Shown here: positions 27,503 to 36,274 of the stretch, in pieces
Layout of the letters: the number at the start of each line of letters is the position of its first letter
How positions within the stretch are numbered: position 1 is the first letter of the stretch
Origin: Parasegetibacter sp. NRK P23
Lineage (GTDB): Bacteria > Bacteroidota > Bacteroidia > Chitinophagales > Chitinophagaceae
Assembly: GCF_023721715.1 (NCBI RefSeq)
Contig: NZ_JAMDLG010000001.1
Location: 809,889-873,888, forward strand
Length of the DNA: 64,000 bases
Direction of reading: 5' to 3'
Program-made: the position numbers and the translations under genes
Notes under the pieces: model-generated
The model's input: only the letters and a program-made list of their open reading frames with translations
Databases searched by the model: none
What the model was told of the DNA's origin: nothing

Positions 27503-27970
27503 TCAACCCAATTCCGGAACATCATCATCCCCACCCAGCACTTCCATTGCGAGATTGCTGAAATCCTCATCGGAAATATCTTCAAAGAGCTTTTTGTAAG
27601 CGGCGGCGTCCCAAATCTTCACTTTGTCCAGTTCACAAGCCAGTACTATATCCTTCAAGAGGTTCGCGTATTCTTTCAGCGATGGCGGAAGCAACATTCT
27701 TCCCGCGGAATCAAACTCAATTACCGTGGCACCTCCAAGAAAGATGGTCTTGAATTGGCGTACCTTCGGTTTAAAATCATTCAGTTTGCGCACTTTAGCC
27801 GCCACTTCTTCCCAAACTTTCAACGGATACAGCACCAGGCATTTCTCAAATCCCCTGTTGATGACCATAGAACTGTCCCCTTCCGGCAGCTGCTTTTTCA
27901 AGCCGGCCGGGAGCAAAAAGCGCCCCTTGGCATCAAGGGTGGCTTCGTATTCGCCGAGGAGATTGTTCAT
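27503..27970 (-). CDS. mraZ: Transcriptional regulator MraZ
   Basis: Ring-forming DNA-binding protein with two swapped-hairpin AbrB-like domains that controls the division cluster. The 155-residue protein begins NLLGEYEATLDAKGRFLLPA, the first of two MraZ repeats; the second is around ATVIEFDSAGRMLLP. It is the first gene of the cluster. Its own promoter region holds three tandem 10-bp boxes of the known MraZ-site type (28001-28030), so autoregulation of the whole operon is likely. Confidence 0.96.
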   Translation of the reverse strand: MNNLLGEYEATLDAKGRFLLPAGLKKQLPEGDSSMVINRGFEKCLVLYPLKVWEEVAAKVRKLNDFKPKVRQFKTIFLGGATVIEFDSAGRMLLPPSLKEYANLLKDIVLACELDKVKIWDAAAYKKLFEDISDEDFSNLAMEVLGGDDDVPELG

Positions 27971-28000
27971 TTACAGGGATTTGCTCCAAAAAAACATTAA

Positions 28001-28030
28001 TTACCACAAAATAACACTTTTTCCCACTTT
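28001..28030 (-). promoter_or_regulatory. MraZ operator: three tandem 10-bp boxes
   Basis: Read on the minus strand, the three boxes are AAAGTGGGAA, AAAGTGTTAT and TTTGTGGTAA, each exactly 10 bp and head to tail. MraZ in E. coli binds triplets of TGGG-type half-sites with the same 10-bp pitch, and the mollicute protein binds AAAGTG-type boxes. The block ends about 30 bp upstream of the mraZ ATG, where a promoter is expected. Confidence 0.8.
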
Positions 28031-28055
28031 CGTTGAGAAATTTCGATTTCTTATT

Positions 28056-28200
28056 TTATCCACAGGCATACTATGCTCATTAGTGATTGATTAACAAATA
28101 GTTAATTATAGAAAGCCTCCTTTTTCGGGTGTGGAAAACCTGCCTTTAATGTGAATATCATGTGAAAATTATGTGAATAACGAATAAAAGCAGTGGATAA
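28056..28200. promoter_or_regulatory. Cluster of DnaA-box-like 9-mers
   Basis: Three exact matches to the TTWTNCACA DnaA box: TTATCCACA (28056-28064, plus), TTTTCCACA (28130-28138, minus) and TTATTCACA (28172-28180, minus). Three near-matches lie at 28150-28158, 28161-28169 and 28192-28200 (minus). They sit in an AT-rich divergent intergenic region between mraZ and queA. A role as replication origin or DnaA-regulated promoter is inference. Confidence 0.5.
28149..28181 (+). repeat. Tandem triplet of an 11-bp unit
   Basis: ATGTGAATATC, ATGTGAAAATT and ATGTGAATAAC follow each other directly with an 11-bp period, one helical turn. They lie 60-95 bp upstream of the queA start and overlap DnaA-box-like 9-mers. 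Confidence 0.7.
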
Positions 28201-28241
28201 CAGCAGAAAGAATTGATTTAAAGGCGTTTTAACTTCGCGCC

Positions 28242-29486
28242 ATGTTACATCCCAGGCACCTTCGTATTGCAGATTACACTTATACGCTTCCGGAAGATCG
28301 GATCGCCCGTTATCCACTCCCGGAAAGAGATGCGTCAAAACTCCTTGTTTACCGCGATGGCGCTATTTCCACCACGGTGTACAAACGCCTGCCGGAACAA
28401 CTCGAACGAGGAACCATGTTGGTGTTCAACAATACACGGGTGGTACGCGCAAGGTTGTTCTTCCAAAAGCCAACCGGTGGTCAACTGGAGTTATTTTGCC
28501 TGGAACCCGACGAACGCTACCCGGATATTCAAACCGCGATGCAGCAGCATGGAGAAGTGTACTGGAAATGCCTGGTGGGCGGCGCCGCCAAATGGAAAGA
28601 AGGTATAGCTTTACAGTGTTCCCTTCCGGAAAATCTCGGTGAAATCACTGCGTGGAAAGTAGGAAAAAACGCGGATCATTTTGTGATCCGCTTCTCCTGG
28701 AACGAAGCGTTGAGTTTCGCCGAAGTGCAGCAATATGCCGGTCAGCTCCCGTTACCGCCCTATATGAACCGGGCCGCCGAAACACCAGATCACGAACGGT
28801 ACCAAACGGTGTATGCTGAACCCGAAGGTTCAGTAGCCGCCCCTACTGCCGGACTTCACTTTACCAACGAACTGTTCGAGGAACTGGCACTACAACAGGT
28901 GTCCACACATTTTGTTACGCTTCATGTTGGGGCCGGGACCTTTAAACCGGTGAAGTCTGAAACCATGGATGCGCATGAAATGCACGCGGAATTCCTGGAA
29001 ACAGCCATCCCGTTTTTAGAGCAACTGCTGAACAGGGGAAAAAACAAACTGATCTGCGTAGGCACGACCTCGCTCCGCACCGTGGAAAGTTTATACTGGA
29101 TGGGGGTAAAAACATATATCGACCCGGCCATAACCTATGGCGCACTGGAAATAAAGCAATGGGACGCATACGAACTGCCGCAGCATATCACCGTTGAACA
29201 GGCGTTATTTTCACTAAAAACCTGGATAGAAAAGAACGGTGGCGGGAAACTGGTTATCAAAACACAGATCATCATCGCACCGGGGTACCGGCTACGCATA
29301 GCCGATGCACTCATCACAAATTTTCACCAGCCGCAATCTACTTTGTTGTTGCTGATCGCTTCTATTGTGGGAGATTCCTGGAAAAACATTTATCAGTATG
29401 CGCTGGACAACGATTTCCGGTTCCTCAGTTACGGAGACGGATGCCTGTTGTGGCCAACTACTTCGCCAACGGCACCTCAATCGTGA
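28242..29486 (+). CDS. queA: tRNA preQ1(34) S-adenosylmethionine ribosyltransferase-isomerase
   Basis: Penultimate enzyme of queuosine synthesis: moves and isomerises the ribosyl part of SAM onto preQ1 in tRNA to give epoxyqueuosine. The 414-residue protein has the family segments LPEDRIARYPLPERDASKLL, FNNTRVVRARL, AAPTAGLHFT, LHVGAGTFKPV and NFHQPQSTLLLL. It has an internal insertion (~80-130) relative to E. coli QueA (356 residues). A TAACTTCG element ends 4 nt before the ATG. Its 3' end overlaps the convergent histidine kinase gene by 29 bp. Confidence 0.95.
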   Translation: MLHPRHLRIADYTYTLPEDRIARYPLPERDASKLLVYRDGAISTTVYKRLPEQLERGTMLVFNNTRVVRARLFFQKPTGGQLELFCLEPDERYPDIQTAMQQHGEVYWKCLVGGAAKWKEGIALQCSLPENLGEITAWKVGKNADHFVIRFSWNEALSFAEVQQYAGQLPLPPYMNRAAETPDHERYQTVYAEPEGSVAAPTAGLHFTNELFEELALQQVSTHFVTLHVGAGTFKPVKSETMDAHEMHAEFLETAIPFLEQLLNRGKNKLICVGTTSLRTVESLYWMGVKTYIDPAITYGALEIKQWDAYELPQHITVEQALFSLKTWIEKNGGGKLVIKTQIIIAPGYRLRIADALITNFHQPQSTLLLLIASIVGDSWKNIYQYALDNDFRFLSYGDGCLLWPTTSPTAPQS

Positions 29487-30804
29487 ACGCACTGCCTTTC
29501 CCCGCAATGCTTTCTACTTTGATCTTGCCGCCATGGGCATCCACAATGGATTTCACGTAGCTGAGTCCCAGTCCGAACCCTTTTACATTGTGCAGGTTAC
29601 CCGTGTGTGCGCGGTAGAATTTTTCGAAGATGCGTTTCACCGTTTCCTTGCTCATTCCAATACCATTGTCTTCAAAACGTAATACCACATTTTTGCCTTT
29701 ATTAAAGGTGCTGATATTCAGTTGAAGCTGATCGCGTGAGTACTTCACGGCGTTGTCGATCATATTGGAGATCACATTGGCGAAATGCACTTCATCGCCT
29801 TCTATCAGGTCGTTGGTGGCCTGCAGGTTAACCGTGGCTTTACCGTTCTTTTCATTCAACTGAAGAGAGAATTTATCGAGGGCGGCGGTGATCATTTCGT
29901 TCACGTGGAGGGGTTTCAGGTTAAGCTGAACATCCTGACGGTCCATCAAAGCCGCCTGTAGTATGGTTTCCACATGCTTGTTCATGCGCTTATTCTCTTC
30001 TTTGATGATGCCACTGAAATAGTCGGATTTCGAGGTATCCTGCTTTACCTTTTCGGTGCGGAGCGCATCAATAGCGAGTGATATGGTGGCCAGCGGCGTT
30101 TTGAACTCGTGGGTCATGTTGTTGATGAAATCTGATTTGATCTCACTGAGTTTTTTCTGCCGGAGCAATGTGGCGATCGTGATGTAGAACGCGGAAATAA
30201 TGATGAGGGTGAACAAAATCGCGCCCGCGATCATCCACTGGAGCGATTTCCAGAGTATATGCTTCACGTTTGGCACCACCAGCACCAGTATCTCGTCCTG
30301 TACAAGTCCTTCCGCGATACTGCCGCTTGCGGGGATCATGTGGTACACAAAAGTGAAGTTGCGCACGGTATCCTGGCTCATCGCCTCGAAATTGGGGGAT
30401 TGCCTTTCAAAATACCCCACCATCCCTGTTGTGCTTGGGGAATAGATCGCGAACTCCAGCGAGATATCTTTCATTCCTTCCTTCACCAGCGCTTTCTGCA
30501 TTTTCTCTTCTATCTCAAAAGTGGTGAACCGTTGCGCAATACTTGGCGGACGAACGAGGTCGTAAGAAAGCTGGTCAGACTGCCAGTTGAAACCGTGGGT
30601 ACTTTTCCCTGGCCGGTTCAGCAAACCGAGTCCCCTTTGCTCCATCAGGTCTTTGCCCACTGTTTCCGCCACTTTGGAAACCCGCTCACGGAACTGCTCC
30701 TCCTTTACGATCAACATGTTCTGTATCCAATTGTACTGGATATAAATAATGCCGATCAGAGAAAGCGTGATCAGGGCGATGATCACGGGAAATATTTTCT
30801 TCAT
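29458..30804 (-). CDS. Two-component sensor histidine kinase, HisKA type
   Basis: A 448-residue membrane kinase. Helix one at ~4-25 and helix two at ~189-212 enclose a ~160-residue periplasmic sensor domain without a recognised fold. The H-box INNMTHEFKTPL gives phospho-histidine 232. The ATPase domain shows the N-box around N351 (SNMIDNAVKYS), DNGIGMS at ~379-385 and GFGLGLSYVKSIV. No response regulator gene is adjacent, so its partner is unknown. A TAAATTTG -7 element ends 4 nt before the start. The 3' end overlaps queA. Confidence 0.92.
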   Translation of the reverse strand: MKKIFPVIIALITLSLIGIIYIQYNWIQNMLIVKEEQFRERVSKVAETVGKDLMEQRGLGLLNRPGKSTHGFNWQSDQLSYDLVRPPSIAQRFTTFEIEEKMQKALVKEGMKDISLEFAIYSPSTTGMVGYFERQSPNFEAMSQDTVRNFTFVYHMIPASGSIAEGLVQDEILVLVVPNVKHILWKSLQWMIAGAILFTLIIISAFYITIATLLRQKKLSEIKSDFINNMTHEFKTPLATISLAIDALRTEKVKQDTSKSDYFSGIIKEENKRMNKHVETILQAALMDRQDVQLNLKPLHVNEMITAALDKFSLQLNEKNGKATVNLQATNDLIEGDEVHFANVISNMIDNAVKYSRDQLQLNISTFNKGKNVVLRFEDNGIGMSKETVKRIFEKFYRAHTGNLHNVKGFGLGLSYVKSIVDAHGGKIKVESIAGKGSAFTIEVPLAK

Positions 30805-30808
30805 GCGC

Positions 30809-30816
30809 CAAATTTA
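30809..30816 (-). promoter_or_regulatory. -7 element (TAAATTTG) abutting the kinase start
   Basis: Exact TAnnTTTG match on the minus strand with only 4 nt (30805-30808) before the ATG at 30804. A TTG at 30836-30834 lies 17 nt upstream of it. Predicts a transcript with almost no leader. Confidence 0.45.
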
Positions 30817-30943
30817 GTTCAATCCCTGTAATGCAATGCAATAAAGGGTTTCAGCCCAATCTTTTTAACTTTTGGTTGAGCCGTTAAGGGATCATTCTTC
30901 TACAAGATATTCAAAAACCTCGGGGAAACATTAATTTAGAAAT

Positions 30944-31495
30944 ATGAATCAACCGGCAACAGGCACCATTCTGATAGCGGAGCCCTTTCTGAAAGATCCG
31001 AATTTCATGCGCTCCGTTGTATTGATCTGCGAACACCAGGAAGAGGGCAGTCTGGGTTTTGTACTGAACAGGCACCACCAATGCACACTCGATGAAGTTT
31101 TGCCCGATATGGAAGGATTCAGGATACCCGTTTTTTATGGCGGTCCCGTACAAATGGATACGCTCCATTTCCTGCATACCTATCCACAGGACATACCAGG
31201 CAGTTTTGAAATAACCGATGGCATTTTCTGGGGCGGGGACATCAATGTGGCGATGGATTTGCTGAAAGCGAAAGCCGCTGATCCGAAGAATTTCCGTTTT
31301 TTTATCGGCTACTCCGGGTGGAGCGGCGGACAACTGAATGAAGAACTAAAGGAGAACTCCTGGATTTTAGGGCAGGCCAGCAAGAGACTGGTTTTTAACC
31401 CGGAAACTTCGGCAATATGGAAGGATGCGTTGAAAGGGCTGGGCGGGGATTATGAGTTGATGGTGAATTTTCCGATAGATCCTTCGTTGAATTAG
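30944..31495 (+). CDS. YqgE/AlgH family protein
   Basis: A 183-residue soluble protein of the conserved DUF179 (YqgE/AlgH) family. It shows the family start GTILIAEPFLKDPNFMRSVV, then LGFVLNR, FYGGPVQMDTLHFLHT and GYSGWSGGQLNEEL. The fold is known from structures, but the biochemical role is not established; AlgH was named from a link with alginate regulation in Pseudomonas. The start is ATG 30944 following a TAATTTAG element. It converges on the PorP/SprF-like gene with a partial R1 repeat between. Confidence 0.93.
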   Translation: MNQPATGTILIAEPFLKDPNFMRSVVLICEHQEEGSLGFVLNRHHQCTLDEVLPDMEGFRIPVFYGGPVQMDTLHFLHTYPQDIPGSFEITDGIFWGGDINVAMDLLKAKAADPKNFRFFIGYSGWSGGQLNEELKENSWILGQASKRLVFNPETSAIWKDALKGLGGDYELMVNFPIDPSLN

Positions 31496-31497
31496 TA

Positions 31498-31592
31498 TTT
31501 TTTCGCCGCGCCGCAGCGAGAAAAAAAGATACTCCAACAGCAACCACACCAAACACAAACAACGCCTTGTTTCCTTGCGTCTTGGCGTGAAA
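31498..31592. repeat. Repeat R1, reduced copy F
   Basis: A hairpin TTTTTTCGC...GCGAGAAAAA (31498-31527) resembles the inner arm of R1, and CCTTGCGTCTTGGCGTGAAA (31573-31592) equals its outer right end. It fills almost exactly the 103-bp gap between the converging stop codons at 31495 and 31599, and may act as a bidirectional terminator. Confidence 0.6.
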
Positions 31593-31598
31593 GAAAAA

Positions 31599-32615
31599 CT
31601 AAAATTTCGGACAATTCAACTTCCTCGCATTCGGATCCCTCGGCTGCCTCGTATAAATCAGTGAAAGTTCAATTCCGCCCCTGGTATTGGAAGCGGGTTT
31701 CAGCGAAGAAGTATTCACATCGTAAGAAAGCCCGAAGCGCCATTCGTTGTTGATTTCCAGCCCAACATAAGGAATCACGGCATCTTTAAGGCGGAGCCAT
31801 GCACCTGCATACATACTTACCGGAGCGTATTCATCCTGGTTGAGGAGAAACTCTACTGCGCCACCTGCAACGGTGTTCCGGGCGCTGGCCTGGTTGCTGT
31901 GCATGGCGCTGAGGTGGAGGTTCGCGGTTTCACTGAGCGGGAAGTATCCTCCTGCCTGCACAGTTACACGTGGATTGAGGTAGAAAAGCGCGTCGGTAAA
32001 AGATTCTTTCGGCTTGTTGATGTGGTACATGGAGATGCCGAAATAGAAATTGTTCCAGTCGCTGGTGGCGCCGTTATAGAAGATGCCTGCGGCCAGATCG
32101 AAATAGTTTTTGTTAAACACCACGTTGTTGAGCGGGTCCTGTGTTGGACTGGTCCAGGTACCGTTGGCATCCAGTTCATCACCCAGGTTCAGTTTGGTAC
32201 CATCGAGCCTGCTTTGCGCGTAGGTACCCTGGAACCCCACGCCCAGTTGGTGGTAGCCATCTTCATCCAGGCCTTTGTGGTAGGCGGTGGAGAGCGAGAG
32301 GTAGTTGTTGTTGAGAATACCGTTGCCGCTTTTATCGGTTAGGGCCAGTACGCCAACACCCCAGCGGTCGATCTCGGAGATGCGGTTGGTGAGGATGGGC
32401 AGATCAATGGATGCGGTGCCTGTTTTGAATGCGTTGCTGATGGTGGGCCATTGGTTGCGGTAGTTGCCCGCGATGCGGTAGCCACCATTGAATTTACCTG
32501 TAAGCGCGGGATTCAGCGTAAGTGGTGAAACGAAGAACTGTGAAAAATTGGGATCCTGCCCGTAAAAATCTTTCGCCAGGAGTATGCACAGTATTAAGGT
32601 CAGGATCTTTCTCAT
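31599..32615 (-). CDS. PorP/SprF family outer membrane protein
   Basis: A 338-residue protein with a signal peptide (to about residue 20) and the PorP/SprF start QDPNFSQFFVSPLTLNPALTGKFNGGYR. The rest alternates short hydrophobic and polar strands, as in an outer membrane beta-barrel, and ends in RKLNCPKF. Family members help T9SS cargo, for example SprB and its partner SprF in gliding, and are usually encoded beside a specific cargo. No large cargo gene lies next to this one, so its partner is unknown. Name at family level only. Confidence 0.9.
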   Translation of the reverse strand: MRKILTLILCILLAKDFYGQDPNFSQFFVSPLTLNPALTGKFNGGYRIAGNYRNQWPTISNAFKTGTASIDLPILTNRISEIDRWGVGVLALTDKSGNGILNNNYLSLSTAYHKGLDEDGYHQLGVGFQGTYAQSRLDGTKLNLGDELDANGTWTSPTQDPLNNVVFNKNYFDLAAGIFYNGATSDWNNFYFGISMYHINKPKESFTDALFYLNPRVTVQAGGYFPLSETANLHLSAMHSNQASARNTVAGGAVEFLLNQDEYAPVSMYAGAWLRLKDAVIPYVGLEINNEWRFGLSYDVNTSSLKPASNTRGGIELSLIYTRQPRDPNARKLNCPKF

Positions 32616-32690
32616 CAGTACTAGAATGGGTAAACAAGGTAAGCATTAATTTTCACATCCCCTTGCGGTGTTCAGGCAATAAGTGGCGGT

Positions 32691-33341
32691 TTACATCTGC
32701 ACTTTCACGCCGAAGGCGAGGTCTCCGGCATCGCCGAGTCCGGGAACGATATACCCTTTTGCGGTCAGTTCATCGTCAATGGCGCCGCACCACAACTTCA
32801 CGTTGGGCTCCGTGCGGTGAACGAATTCGATGCCTACGGTACAGGCGATGGCGGCCACCACATGTATTTCGCTGGGATGCCCCTCTTCGCGGAGGAACTG
32901 GATTGTTTTTACGAGCGAAGCGCCCGTGGCCAGCATGGGATCGGAAATGATGACCACCCTGTTTTCGAGGGCGGGACAGGAAACATAATCCAGACTGATG
33001 TCGAAACTGCCGTCGGGATTGTGTTTGCGGTATGCGGAGATGAACGCGTTATCTGCCTTGTCAAAATAGTTGAGCAATCCCTGGTGAAGCGGAAGTCCTG
33101 CACGGAGGATCGTGGCCAGCACGGGTTGTTCCTTCAACACCTTACAGGGCGAGATGCCCAGCGGTGTCGTAATCTCTTTTTCCTCCCATTCAAGGGTTTT
33201 ACTCAGTTCATAGGCGATGGCTTCCCCGATGCGTTCCAGGTTGCGGCGGAAACGCATCCGGTCGTTTTGCACATTCACATCCCGGAGTTCACCCACCCAG
33301 TTGCTGAGCAGGGAATAATTTTCGCTGAGGTTGATGACCAT
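32691..33341 (-). CDS. upp: Uracil phosphoribosyltransferase
   Basis: Salvage enzyme joining uracil and PRPP to give UMP. The 216-residue protein has the PRPP loop VIISDPMLATGASLVKTI at ~132-150 and the uracil-binding C-terminus IVPGLGDAGDLAFG. A TAAATTGC -7 element with a TTTG 18 nt upstream precedes it, sharing a 66-bp divergent promoter region with anmK. Confidence 0.95.
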   Translation of the reverse strand: MVINLSENYSLLSNWVGELRDVNVQNDRMRFRRNLERIGEAIAYELSKTLEWEEKEITTPLGISPCKVLKEQPVLATILRAGLPLHQGLLNYFDKADNAFISAYRKHNPDGSFDISLDYVSCPALENRVVIISDPMLATGASLVKTIQFLREEGHPSEIHVVAAIACTVGIEFVHRTEPNVKLWCGAIDDELTAKGYIVPGLGDAGDLAFGVKVQM

Positions 33342-33357
33342 AAGGCAGGTTTACACC

Positions 33358-33397
33358 TATTTTTGCTGCAATTTAAGGGCTATCGGCCGCATTCAAA
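33358..33397. promoter_or_regulatory. Divergent promoters for upp and anmK
   Basis: Minus strand for upp: TTTG (33397-33394), 18-nt spacer, TAAATTGC (33375-33368). Plus strand for anmK: TATTTTTG at 33358-33365, about 42 nt before the ATG. The two -7 elements nearly touch, so the promoters may compete. Confidence 0.5.
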
Positions 33398-33407
33398 AAT
33401 AAACGGG

Positions 33408-34490
33408 ATGATCTACAGGGCTATCGGTTTGATGAGTGGAAGTTCGCTGGACGGGCTGGATATTGTTTTTGCAGAAATTCATGAATCCGGGCGGAAATGG
33501 GGATTTGATATCCTGCACGCCGAATGTATCCCCTATACCCTTGAATGGCAGGAGAAATTGAAAAACGCAAGGCAGTTATCCGCATTCGATTACCTCGTGC
33601 TCCATGTGGAATATGGCCGCTATCTTGGGGAAAAAGTGAATGAATTCATTGAAAAACATGCACTGCACCACAAGGTGCAGCTCGTGGCCTCGCATGGCCA
33701 TACTGTTTTCCACGCACCGGAAAAACGTATGACCGCACAACTGGGTGATGGTGCCGCGATCGCCGCTGAAACCGGTCTCCAGGTCATCTCCGACCTCCGT
33801 TCCCTGGATGTGGCCCTCGGCGGACAGGGCGCCCCCATCGTGCCCATCGGGGAAGCGCTGCTGCTGCCCGGATTTGACTTCTACCTCAATATTGGTGGTA
33901 TCGCTAATCTAACTGTAGCCGGAAAGGAACGCATCGCGTTTGATGTTTGCCCCGCAAACCGTGTATTGAACACGCTCGCAAACGAAGCAGGAAAAGCATA
34001 CGACCACAACGGTGCCATGGCCGCGGGCGGGAATTTAAAGGAACACCTGCTTCAGCAACTGAATGCGCTCTCCTATTACCAGCTTCCGGCACCTAAATCG
34101 CTGGCGAATGAATTCGGTACGGAAACTGTTCTTCCTATCCTTCAGCAATCAGCAATTTCCACCGCCGACGCTTTGCATACGATGGTGCACCATATTTGTG
34201 ATCAGATTGAAAACTCTGTTCAGCAATGGAGCGAAGCCGGTAAGGAAAAAAGGTTACTGGTTACCGGAGGCGGCGCCTTCAACACCTACTTGCTCACGGA
34301 ACTGGATAAGCGCCTGAAAGCATTGGATGTGGAAATCATTCTTCCCAATGAAACGCTGGTTTCCGGAAAAGAAGCGCTGATCATGGCGTTTATCGGAATA
34401 TTACGCTGGCGGCAGGACGAAAATGTTTTCGCCTCCGTTACCGGCGCATCTCGAAGCAGTATCGGCGGAGCATTGTGGAGCGGAAGTTAA
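33408..34490 (+). CDS. anmK: Anhydro-N-acetylmuramic acid kinase
   Basis: Cleaves and phosphorylates anhydroMurNAc from recycled cell wall to MurNAc-6-P. The 360-residue protein has the N-terminal [12 protein letters not shown] motif, [20 protein letters not shown] and the C-terminal VTGGGAFN motif of this actin-like kinase family. ATG 33408 is the start, because the family motif begins a few residues later; a longer open frame upstream overlaps upp on the other strand and is not coding. It ends 4 bp inside the convergent ade gene. Confidence 0.95.
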   Translation: MIYRAIGLMSGSSLDGLDIVFAEIHESGRKWGFDILHAECIPYTLEWQEKLKNARQLSAFDYLVLHVEYGRYLGEKVNEFIEKHALHHKVQLVASHGHTVFHAPEKRMTAQLGDGAAIAAETGLQVISDLRSLDVALGGQGAPIVPIGEALLLPGFDFYLNIGGIANLTVAGKERIAFDVCPANRVLNTLANEAGKAYDHNGAMAAGGNLKEHLLQQLNALSYYQLPAPKSLANEFGTETVLPILQQSAISTADALHTMVHHICDQIENSVQQWSEAGKEKRLLVTGGGAFNTYLLTELDKRLKALDVEIILPNETLVSGKEALIMAFIGILRWRQDENVFASVTGASRSSIGGALWSGS

Positions 34491-36130
34491 ACCAGTTGAA
34501 AAGTATCCCCGTCAAACAATCCCTTATCACTCAGTTTTAAATGGGGAATCACCAGCAATGCCATGAACGAAAGGGTCATAAAAGGCGCGCTGAGTGTGGA
34601 ACCGAGCTCCTTCGCGGCAGCATCCAAAGCGGCGTAACGTTTCGCGATATTGTACCCATCTCTTGCCGACATTAGTCCGCCAACAGGCAACGACATGCCA
34701 TCCGTTCCGCAACTGATGCCGCCTTTGTTTTCGATGATGTAATTCACCGCTGCGCAAATAGAAGCATCATCCACGCCTACGGCAATGATGTTGTGTGAAT
34801 CGTGTGCCACGCTGGAAGCGATGGCGCCTTTCTTCAACCCGAAATTCTTCACGAAAGTCTTGGCGATGGGCGCGTCCGGCGTATAACGGTTCACCACCAC
34901 CATTTTAAGGATATCTTCTTCCGTATTGCTTTGCAGTAAATTATTTTCATTGATCACCGAACGAATACTCACGATCTTTTTGTTGGTGATCAGTTGCCCG
35001 TCGAGCGCTTCTATCACATACACCTGCTCTATGTTTTCTTCCTCCCCCCATTTCAGCAATGGATAAGCGAAGTCGGATGGCACACGCGGCGTACAACGGA
35101 ACTTGTTCACGGGTGTAACGGGCACGGAATCTATCAGTGTTCTTCCTTCTTCCGCTACTTTTTGTCCGGCTATAACGGTTTGCAATACCTTAAAAGAGCG
35201 CAGGTCTTCCACCACAATAAAATCGGCGGAATCACCGGTGCGCAGCATGCCGCAATCCAGGTTATAATGCAGGACCGGATTGATACAGGCCGCACGGAGT
35301 ATATTAAACAGGGGGATGCCGGCTTTTACGGCCCGCTCCGAAAGTTCGTTGATATGACCTTTCACCAGGCTGTCGGGATGTTTATCATCACTACCGAACA
35401 TGATGGCTTCCGGGTATTCTTTCAGCAAAGGGATCAGCGCATCGAAGTTACGCGCGGCACTTCCTTCACGGATGATGATTTTCATGCCGTAACGGAGTTT
35501 CTCCTGTGCTTCTTCCAATGTAAAACATTCATGATCGGTAGAAATACCTGATTCAATGTATTTCCTGGCTGCTTCTCCCCTTAATCCAGGGGCATGACCA
35601 TCAACAGGTTTATCGAAACGCCTTGCGGCATCAAGCTTACGCGTTACTTCTTCCTCCCGGTTCAGTACGCCGGGGAAGTTCATCATTTCGGAGAGGTATT
35701 TTATTTCAGGCTTCGCCAGCAGCGCCTCTACCTGGTCGGCATCCAAAGTGGCGCCGGCGGTTTCGAATAACGTGGCAGGCACGCAGGATGGCGCCCCGAA
35801 ATAAAAATGGAACGGTACCTGTTTTCCATTGTTGATCATAAAATCAACCCCTTCCATACCACACACATTCGCGATTTCATGGGGATCACTGATGGTGGCC
35901 ACGGTGCCGTGCACCACCGCGAGCCGTGCAAATTCAGAAGGAACAAGCATCGAACTCTCAATGTGTACGTGCGCATCTATAAATCCGGGCAATATAAATC
36001 GGGCTGGAACAGCCCTTGCGGCGGATAATTCCTCCACAGATACGATCTTGCCGTTTTCTACCGTAACCCTTCCGGGGAATATCTTTTCGTTGAAAATATC
36101 TACAATGTGTCCATCCGTGCTGAATCTCAT
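34487..36130 (-). CDS. ade: Adenine deaminase
   Basis: Metal-dependent amidohydrolase converting adenine to hypoxanthine. The 547-residue length matches YicP/AdeC-type enzymes. Motifs include the metal-binding [14 protein letters not shown] near residue 48, [27 protein letters not shown] and the C-terminal [22 protein letters not shown]-like region. Its 3' end overlaps anmK by 4 bp. No riboswitch or clear operator was seen in the 144-bp upstream gap. Confidence 0.94.
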   Translation of the reverse strand: MRFSTDGHIVDIFNEKIFPGRVTVENGKIVSVEELSAARAVPARFILPGFIDAHVHIESSMLVPSEFARLAVVHGTVATISDPHEIANVCGMEGVDFMINNGKQVPFHFYFGAPSCVPATLFETAGATLDADQVEALLAKPEIKYLSEMMNFPGVLNREEEVTRKLDAARRFDKPVDGHAPGLRGEAARKYIESGISTDHECFTLEEAQEKLRYGMKIIIREGSAARNFDALIPLLKEYPEAIMFGSDDKHPDSLVKGHINELSERAVKAGIPLFNILRAACINPVLHYNLDCGMLRTGDSADFIVVEDLRSFKVLQTVIAGQKVAEEGRTLIDSVPVTPVNKFRCTPRVPSDFAYPLLKWGEEENIEQVYVIEALDGQLITNKKIVSIRSVINENNLLQSNTEEDILKMVVVNRYTPDAPIAKTFVKNFGLKKGAIASSVAHDSHNIIAVGVDDASICAAVNYIIENKGGISCGTDGMSLPVGGLMSARDGYNIAKRYAALDAAAKELGSTLSAPFMTLSFMALLVIPHLKLSDKGLFDGDTFQLV

Positions 36131-36274
36131 CTGTTTTTGCTATTGGAAGCTAAAAATAAGGAAAAATGCCCTTGTTTCCCCACTCACCCGTACAATCGCC
36201 CCGGTCATCCACATTAACGAACCAACAACGAAATATTTAGTAGATTTAAAAAGTTTATCACGAGAAGATTCGAT

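Noticed and set aside
28149-28181. Direct repeats considered as a mini CRISPR
   Set aside because: The units are contiguous and 11 bp long with no spacers, so they are iteron-like, not CRISPR repeats.
32817-33407. Upstream extension of the anmK frame
   Set aside because: It overlaps upp on the opposite strand, and the AnmK family motif starts a few residues after ATG 33408.
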